Source of the DNA: Cerrena zonata
Taxonomy: Eukaryota; Basidiomycota; Agaricomycetes; Polyporales; Cerrenaceae
Direction: 5' to 3'
Assembly: GCA_038087015.1 (NCBI GenBank)
Contig: JASBNA010000154.1
Span: 1 to 20,744, forward strand
Length of the DNA stretch: 20,744 bases
Each line of letters begins with the position of its first letter. Within the stretch, counting starts at the first letter, position 1. Positions 16,101 through 20,744 of this stretch are shown here, piece after piece. The position numbers were made by a program, and so were the translations under genes. The notes beneath the pieces were generated by a model. It ran no database searches, had not been told where the DNA came from, and saw nothing but the letters and a program-made list of their open reading frames with translations.

Positions 16101-17849
16101 AGCAGAATGGGACAGGTGATGGCCCACCCTCATCAACAGGCGCTGGTGGCATCAAACAATAATGTCTCGCCTAATCTCTTTTCAAACAACATTGCTTCAA
16201 GGTCTTTTGGGCCAAAAGCTTTAATTGAGAATTGGAAAAATATCGAGCTTGGGTCTATTCAATGGATTAACAAATACGAAGGGTGGGTACCTCAGGATGA
16301 TACGACTCGGAAAAACTATCATACAGCTTTACAACAAGTAGTACAACGTTTGATTTCCGTACGTGCACAATTGTCTTCTCTAAACGTGCCACTTGTTCCA
16401 ATATATAGAGATACCTGGTTATCCAAAGTGATGGAACCCGTATTAGTTCAAGCAAGAAGTGGGACAAATCCCTTGAATGAATCGTCATTAATTGCGCAAA
16501 CCCAACATTCCCAATCCCCAAATCCCCAAACACCAAATCCCCAAACACCAACGGCAAGCACAACTGCATCTTCTCCAAATTCAGTAAGTTATAATGGTCC
16601 TCCGGTGGAGCACCAACCAATCCAAAGACAGTCTCTTAATGGTAGTCTGTTATCTAATCATGACACGATTCGTTCTGAGGACGCTTCCGTTAATACTGAT
16701 GATGGAGCAATAAATAGTGGCTCTCATATGCTTCAAAACCCAAATAAAACTGCTGAAGAAGGGCAATCTAGACCTACTGTTCTTGATCAGCCACCATTGG
16801 AAGGTGAAAGTGTATCGAGCCTGTCTTCTCCTCGAATAGTACCGGCTCTGATCAATGGCCAAAATAGGTCAATACCTGTCTCCACTGATACGTCTGAAAA
16901 CAGAGGCCTTCAGATTTTTGCCTCACATTTACGAGAACAAGAGCGTCGGAAAGAGTTACTTTCTAAGCAAAAAGAGGATTATAACAGGATGAGAGAAAAC
17001 GCTTTTGGAAGAAACAGGTCAAGTGAAACCATCGTAAGTCAAGCTGGCTCTCCATCAATAGCAGATAGCACTACTGTCCCGCTGGGAGCAGATCAAATTA
17101 CTGCGACTCCAATTTCGTTTGTAACTACAAATAAAGATAATTCAGCTCCTTCGGCTGTTCCAGAAGTTGGATCTCCAAATAATGATGAAAGGATTACGGC
17201 ACCAGAAAAACCATCACAGTCAAACGATGTACCTCCCTCTGTGCCATCTGTTATGAAAACCCCGAACAAGCCAGCTGCTTCAGAAGATCGCTCAAAGATT
17301 TCGGAGAATGAAGCACGTTATTCACAGTCTGCTTTTGATCTCATGCATAATGCGATTAACAAGCAAAAAGCATCTAGTAAGATCAAGGGCATGTTGAATA
17401 TTGAGGTTTATGATAATCTTGTGAACTCGTGTGACCAATCTACAGTCCAGGCAACATCAGTGTCACCATTAAATTTCAAAGTAAGTTCAATGACATTGGA
17501 AACACCGAATTCTAAGAAGCGATCATTGTCAAACCCGGATAAGATTGACAAAGTGTGGAACAAGCGTATGAACAGTGATGATAACAGAGCTGGGGCTAAT
17601 TCCAGTACGGCCAGTGTTAGAAATGACTCGACTGTGGGTAACAATGAAAATTCAAATGACCAAGAGAGTGAGGTACCTGCTCGAGCACCTAACGGAAACC
17701 AAGAAAGAAGAAGAAGCAGCGATGCTAATACAAGCTCTTTTGGTGGTGGCCAGACTCTCGATAAAACTCTAGCACGTAAGATCAGTAATTATAAGCTCAA
17801 GTTTGATCCTAAATTAATTGATCAAGATGAGATTATAGATCTCGACTGA
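13143..17849 (+). CDS. SIZ1: Siz/PIAS-type SUMO E3 ligase with very long C-terminal extension
   Basis: A single frame of 1568 residues from ATG 13143, far longer than S. cerevisiae Siz1 (904). Order: SAP domain about 22-57 (LTELKKMAKALGL, DNA binding); PINIT domain about 137-290; SP-RING about 326-373 with its Cys/His ligands (KCPL, FCQHLQCFDC, CIIC), which binds Ubc9; and a SUMO-interacting motif, IVIELLLE, followed by seven Asp at 451-466. Then comes an Asn/Ser/Gln/Thr-rich low-complexity stretch with TIAS repeats (about 616-690). Coiled-coil-like helices lie at about 888-935, 957-987 and 1262-1287, and a Trp-containing, ordered-looking block lies at about 1025-1105. The last seven residues, DEIIDLD, look like a second SIM. 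Known substrates of Siz1 are PCNA and septins, but targets here cannot be read from sequence. It is convergent with RPB7. Confidence 0.92.
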   Translation: MSTPAIRQLALSDAEFDDTKNLFSQMKLTELKKMAKALGLTLRGNKSDLMGRLNTHFDGGKEYGDGVRLLAMRTMALKVVNGVDIPDYNQLTQALKTGAFNYTNIPNQYSNNPPTNHRNTQTQPQPTEKPKKASSSKFTGPVLLFKPSPFYTQKRLIRIDPNYVNPCVPKSQRSTFESSFVLTSEEQAILRSKPSMKLYFFCGMTTQTNSDIDVQWPPQLEIRCNGNVIKNSVKGFKNTVGTDSPADLTPLIHSGSKTNNIYMLYNGATEGFLTYLYIVETRKPEDILQTVLTHPHIHKSSTVSEIKKSYQDADGDDLVIAHSSLPLKCPLIYKRPNFPSKGIFCQHLQCFDCLSYLQLQATIPSWKCIICSRPLHLKDLAISDYLMEILQKTSEDVEQVDLKPDGSWEAIHEGDEDTQHKSSNENKAASPNNVETVSNEPKKQLSPPSPIVIELLLETDDDDDDDRDTMTAPQTNNHSSPPVAEPNQLDAPVAAGIGLNNTTPRQTVPLVPLHDQMVDFSPNLNQDGTSAIHDEAPTSTHVSNPISNNETQALPIPFSDSAILQDMAQDGTENASQAESNDNIPLAALNLADKTRPSSTRTSSTRPMSAELSTQTIASVSSYPTIASAQSNQTIASTTSDQTISSDQTISNVPLNQRNTSEPHTTNNSNSSEPYKASENTIASVPSNQQLDSTNQSERPVASNTPEQIPLGIHESAMESLRRSDGHNGASSLQQNQIPIVERQPTIPRSQSVNNFREANPHQDLLVQRSNTTPQNQHKQRGVQNVIEKSTLPGYGFSQPSSKETSNSHNQTFSNTNAHHPRTNINAVNSSSFNHVGNSHSVPVHTTSSPALLPSNSNQFPNSISTYGNNQYPHFPYGQAQAVSSNLREFEDFRKLEERAAQLSSTVSKYALELESTRQRMAFFKAQLEARKGSLPQNNPAPAMRSPTTYDQAYQTEYNRLLVRLEADHQRMLNEKARLQLTFEQMSRMGQVMAHPHQQALVASNNNVSPNLFSNNIASRSFGPKALIENWKNIELGSIQWINKYEGWVPQDDTTRKNYHTALQQVVQRLISVRAQLSSLNVPLVPIYRDTWLSKVMEPVLVQARSGTNPLNESSLIAQTQHSQSPNPQTPNPQTPTASTTASSPNSVSYNGPPVEHQPIQRQSLNGSLLSNHDTIRSEDASVNTDDGAINSGSHMLQNPNKTAEEGQSRPTVLDQPPLEGESVSSLSSPRIVPALINGQNRSIPVSTDTSENRGLQIFASHLREQERRKELLSKQKEDYNRMRENAFGRNRSSETIVSQAGSPSIADSTTVPLGADQITATPISFVTTNKDNSAPSAVPEVGSPNNDERITAPEKPSQSNDVPPSVPSVMKTPNKPAASEDRSKISENEARYSQSAFDLMHNAINKQKASSKIKGMLNIEVYDNLVNSCDQSTVQATSVSPLNFKVSSMTLETPNSKKRSLSNPDKIDKVWNKRMNSDDNRAGANSSTASVRNDSTVGNNENSNDQESEVPARAPNGNQERRRSSDANTSSFGGGQTLDKTLARKISNYKLKFDPKLIDQDEIIDLD
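16520..16549 (+). repeat. two perfect 15-nt tandem copies inside SIZ1
   Basis: Unit AAATCCCCAAACACC repeated exactly, with a partial copy before it, encoding tandem NPQTP pentapeptides in the disordered tail. Length is in frame, so expansion or contraction would keep the protein open. Confidence 0.9.
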
Positions 17850-17984
17850 TGAGAAGTTCTCTTGTATATATACAATGTAAAATAGCTTTATTATGATTCG
17901 AAAAATTAATGTATTGATTTTTTACTGAAAGTTTTTTTATCTGGAAAATATATATAGTACATAGTTTTGTTTTATTTTGATTAT

Positions 17985-18506
17985 TTACATAGGACTTGGG
18001 CCTAAATAATCTTCTTTGATACTACCAATGGCATAGATTTCGTTAACATCGGTTCTTGTACCTACTATCTTCAATCTAACTCTGGATCCCTTTTCTATAT
18101 TTTCTTCTGCACTCACATAAGCCGGGGGATTAGCAGATGGGTTGAATCTCATATCGGAAGGAATCAAATGAGTACTTACAAATACCGATAAGGGACCTAC
18201 ATCAGCGAAAAATCCCATTTTATTGACTGTGGTAACAACTGCATCGACAACCTCACCTTTAAACGGTTTCCAAACAACTGCTCTATATTTCACTTCGAAT
18301 TCAGCCATACCGGATCCTGGAATGATTCGACCTTTACCCACGTCGATATTCATGCAATCTAAAACACATACTATATATCCAAATTGACCTGTACATGTTC
18401 CCTCCACATCACTAAGTAATTTATCTCTTAAATATTGATTCATCTGTGGACCAAAATACGATGGATGCAAAGTTAGATTTAACGCTAAATCTTTCAAGAA
18501 AAACAT
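17985..18506 (-). CDS. RPB7: Rpb7, RNA polymerase II stalk subunit
   Basis: A 173-residue protein from ATG 18506 ([20 protein letters not shown]...), the same length class as S. cerevisiae Rpb7 (171). The N-terminal RNP-like domain (1-80) contains the family block [11 protein letters not shown], and a C-terminal S1/OB domain starts around [12 protein letters not shown] (84-95) and ends with the conserved GSIKEDYLG. Rpb7 pairs with Rpb4 on the outside of polymerase II, binds emerging RNA and acts in initiation and mRNA fate. It is convergent with SIZ1 (135 bp between the stops) and divergent from MRPL23 (478 bp). Nothing is missing or unusual. Confidence 0.97.
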   Translation of the reverse strand: MFFLKDLALNLTLHPSYFGPQMNQYLRDKLLSDVEGTCTGQFGYIVCVLDCMNIDVGKGRIIPGSGMAEFEVKYRAVVWKPFKGEVVDAVVTTVNKMGFFADVGPLSVFVSTHLIPSDMRFNPSANPPAYVSAEENIEKGSRVRLKIVGTRTDVNEIYAIGSIKEDYLGPSPM

Positions 18507-18984
18507 GGTTCTTGAATTCTAGTTATGATTGTTATCTGTCTGAATTGATCTGATGGTTTCTAAAATACCAAACTTGTGTGCTAACGGATATCTCGTTGAT
18601 GATAAATGATGGACTAAAGTCAAAACGAGCAGTCTTTCCAATGAAAAAAAAATTAAACTTAACACTCTCCCCAAAAAAGTATTAATACGAAGCTTGCAAA
18701 AACAGTATGGATTACCCCCAGCTAATAAAGTTTATGTATATATAAAGATCGCCGTGCTTTCATGGAGTTGGAACTTTTCAAAATTATCAACAGTTCATTT
18801 TCCATGCGAACGAAAAAAAAAAATTTAGAAAAAATGGGAAAAACGCGACATTGTAGATTTCTGCGACATTGTGCGACATTATCTCAATTTTTCACATCGT
18901 TCTTCAGTTTTTTTTCACTTTTGACTTTAATTTTGACCAAAGAAACAGGCTATTTTGATTTAAATTAAGCATTAGTGATAGACG
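18507..18984. other. divergent promoter RPB7 / MRPL23
   Basis: 478 bp. It contains TATATATAAAG at 18737-18747 (240 bp before MRPL23), a CCAAT box at 18638-18642, several AATTTT-like elements and three GCGACATT copies at 18845-18880. A 68-codon plus frame at 18762-18968 is rich in Phe/Lys from homopolymers and is not supported as a gene. Confidence 0.6.
18845..18880 (+). promoter_or_regulatory. three copies of GCGACATT
   Basis: Exact octamers at 18845-18852, 18863-18870 and 18873-18880, all on the plus strand, 105-140 bp before the MRPL23 ATG. The clustering suggests a regulatory site; the factor is unknown to me. Confidence 0.5.
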
Positions 18985-19509
18985 ATGTCCCAGAGAATAG
19001 GAAATTCGGTGGTGGCCATGACAAGGGTGTGGCACCACGTTGATGTTGCTGCAGACCAAAGAACTTTAGGTCGTTTGGCTTCTAGTATAGCTACTACCTT
19101 GCAAGGAAAACATAAACCAACATATTCTCATAATAATGATCACGGTGATTACGTGGTTGTGACTAACTGCTCACATTTGAAGGTCAGTGGTAATAAAATG
19201 AAAGAAAAGACTTATTGGTCTCACACCGGACGTCCAGGGTCTTTAAAGTTAGTTCCTATGGAAACCATGATTTCAAACAAAGGATTTGGAGAAGTCTTGA
19301 AGAAGGCTGTCAAAGGGATGATTCCAAAGAATAAGTTAAGGCTTGCTAGATTGGACCGTTTGAAGGTCTATGACGGTGACGATCATCCATATAAACAGAA
19401 TTTAATTGCATTTGCAGATGAAGTACCGGATATGAAGAGGAAATTAGCTAAACTTAACGAACAAGAAGCCCAACTTAACGGTCTTCGTGAAAAATTTGTT
19501 AAAAACTAA
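18985..19509 (+). CDS. MRPL23: mitochondrial large-subunit ribosomal protein uL13m
   Basis: A 174-residue protein from ATG 18985, slightly longer than S. cerevisiae Mrpl23 (163) because of a charged C-terminal tail. uL13 family blocks are plain: [20 protein letters not shown] (14-33), [20 protein letters not shown] and the GM(I/L)PKNKLR segment near 112-120. It belongs to the mitochondrial large ribosomal subunit and is nuclear-encoded; as in yeast orthologues the import signal is not a classic long presequence, the N-terminus being only weakly basic. Its 3' end faces RPB2, the same convergent pair as YOR150W/YOR151C in S. cerevisiae. Confidence 0.96.
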   Translation: MSQRIGNSVVAMTRVWHHVDVAADQRTLGRLASSIATTLQGKHKPTYSHNNDHGDYVVVTNCSHLKVSGNKMKEKTYWSHTGRPGSLKLVPMETMISNKGFGEVLKKAVKGMIPKNKLRLARLDRLKVYDGDDHPYKQNLIAFADEVPDMKRKLAKLNEQEAQLNGLREKFVKN

Positions 19510-19841
19510 AATATCTTATGTATATAATTAAATAATCTTTGTAAATAAATTAAATTAGGTTAATTCGTTGTACTTTTAATCGATTGTAACAGTCTGAAGC
19601 ATAAGTATTGCAAAATTGTTTTATTACAAAAGATATGTATATATATATATATAGATAGATTTTTAGATACTTTTGACTCTTCTTGTTTGAAGGAATCAAG
19701 AAACGAAGGAAAAAAAAAAAGGATTAACAAACATTAAAAATTATAAAATACAGATAGATAAGTTTTTTTTTTATTTGGATTTAATTTGAGTTCTCTCAAA
19801 ATATTAGATCTCAATGTCACCCCCAGGGCCGACGGTAGTCA
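19510..19841. other. convergent 3' region MRPL23 / RPB2
   Basis: 332 bp between two facing stops. AT-rich with TATATA-type 3' processing elements for both genes, a TA microsatellite at 19638-19653 and short A/T runs. No gene seen. Confidence 0.7.
19638..19653. repeat. (TA)8 microsatellite
   Basis: Sixteen alternating T/A bases followed by GATAGAT; doubles as a yeast polyadenylation efficiency element on either strand. Confidence 0.85.

Positions 19842-20744
<903 letters not shown>

Noticed and set aside
18762..18968. 68-codon plus-strand frame ending 16 bp before MRPL23
   Set aside because: Composition follows A and T homopolymers and the GCGACATT repeats; no family features. It could at most be an upstream frame in a long leader.

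Overview
The window looks like nuclear DNA of a budding yeast (Saccharomycotina). It is AT-rich and compact, nearly intron-free, with TATAAATA/TATATAAA promoters, long poly(dA:dT) tracts and closest recognisable relatives in yeast (FCF1, SIA1, RUP1, SIZ1, RPB7, MRPL23, RPB2). It interleaves genes that, from memory of S. cerevisiae systematic names, sit on chromosome IV (FCF1 YDR339C, arginyl-tRNA synthetase YDR341C, RPB7 YDR404C, SIZ1 YDR409W) with genes of chromosome XV (SIA1 YOR137C, RUP1 YOR138C, MRPL23 YOR150W, RPB2 YOR151C). This suggests a lineage that did not undergo the Saccharomyces genome duplication. I could not decide whether CUG is read as Leu or Ser: CTG codons are absent or very rare in the highly conserved genes, and all translations here use the standard code.

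Layout, left to right. 1-54: first 18 codons of a minus-strand GRGGAGN (DUF3602/Par32-like) gene cut by the window edge. 484-1611: minus-strand Ser-rich protein not recognised. 2039-2111: tRNA-Lys(UUU) on the minus strand. 2112-3719: 1.6 kb with no gene that I can support. 3720-3893: a very small plus-strand gene for a secreted, apparently GPI-anchored poly-Ser peptide. 4016-4695: minus-strand gene whose frame is broken, by an indel or an intron. 4921-5499: FCF1. 5756-7465: SIA1. 7466-8380: an unusually structured intergenic stretch. 8381-10186: RUP1. 10586-12532: arginyl-tRNA synthetase with two in-frame starts. 13143-17849: a very large SIZ1-type SUMO ligase. 17985-18506: RPB7. 18985-19509: MRPL23. 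19842-20744: 3' part of RPB2.

Most of the genes are housekeeping: RNA polymerase II subunits (RPB7, RPB2), rRNA processing (FCF1), translation (arginyl-tRNA synthetase, tRNA-Lys, mitochondrial L13) and protein modification (SIZ1 for SUMO, RUP1 for the Rsp5/Ubp2 ubiquitin system). MRPL23/RPB2 and SIA1/RUP1 are neighbour pairs also seen in S. cerevisiae.

The parts most worth a second look are the 57-codon GPI peptide (predicted mature chain about 12 residues); the 7.5-8.3 kb interval with a strictly 12-bp-periodic TACAAT array, three stacked hairpins and an orphan TATA/Rap1-type promoter; the replaced GNHD motif in SIA1; and the long uncharacterised tail of the SUMO ligase.
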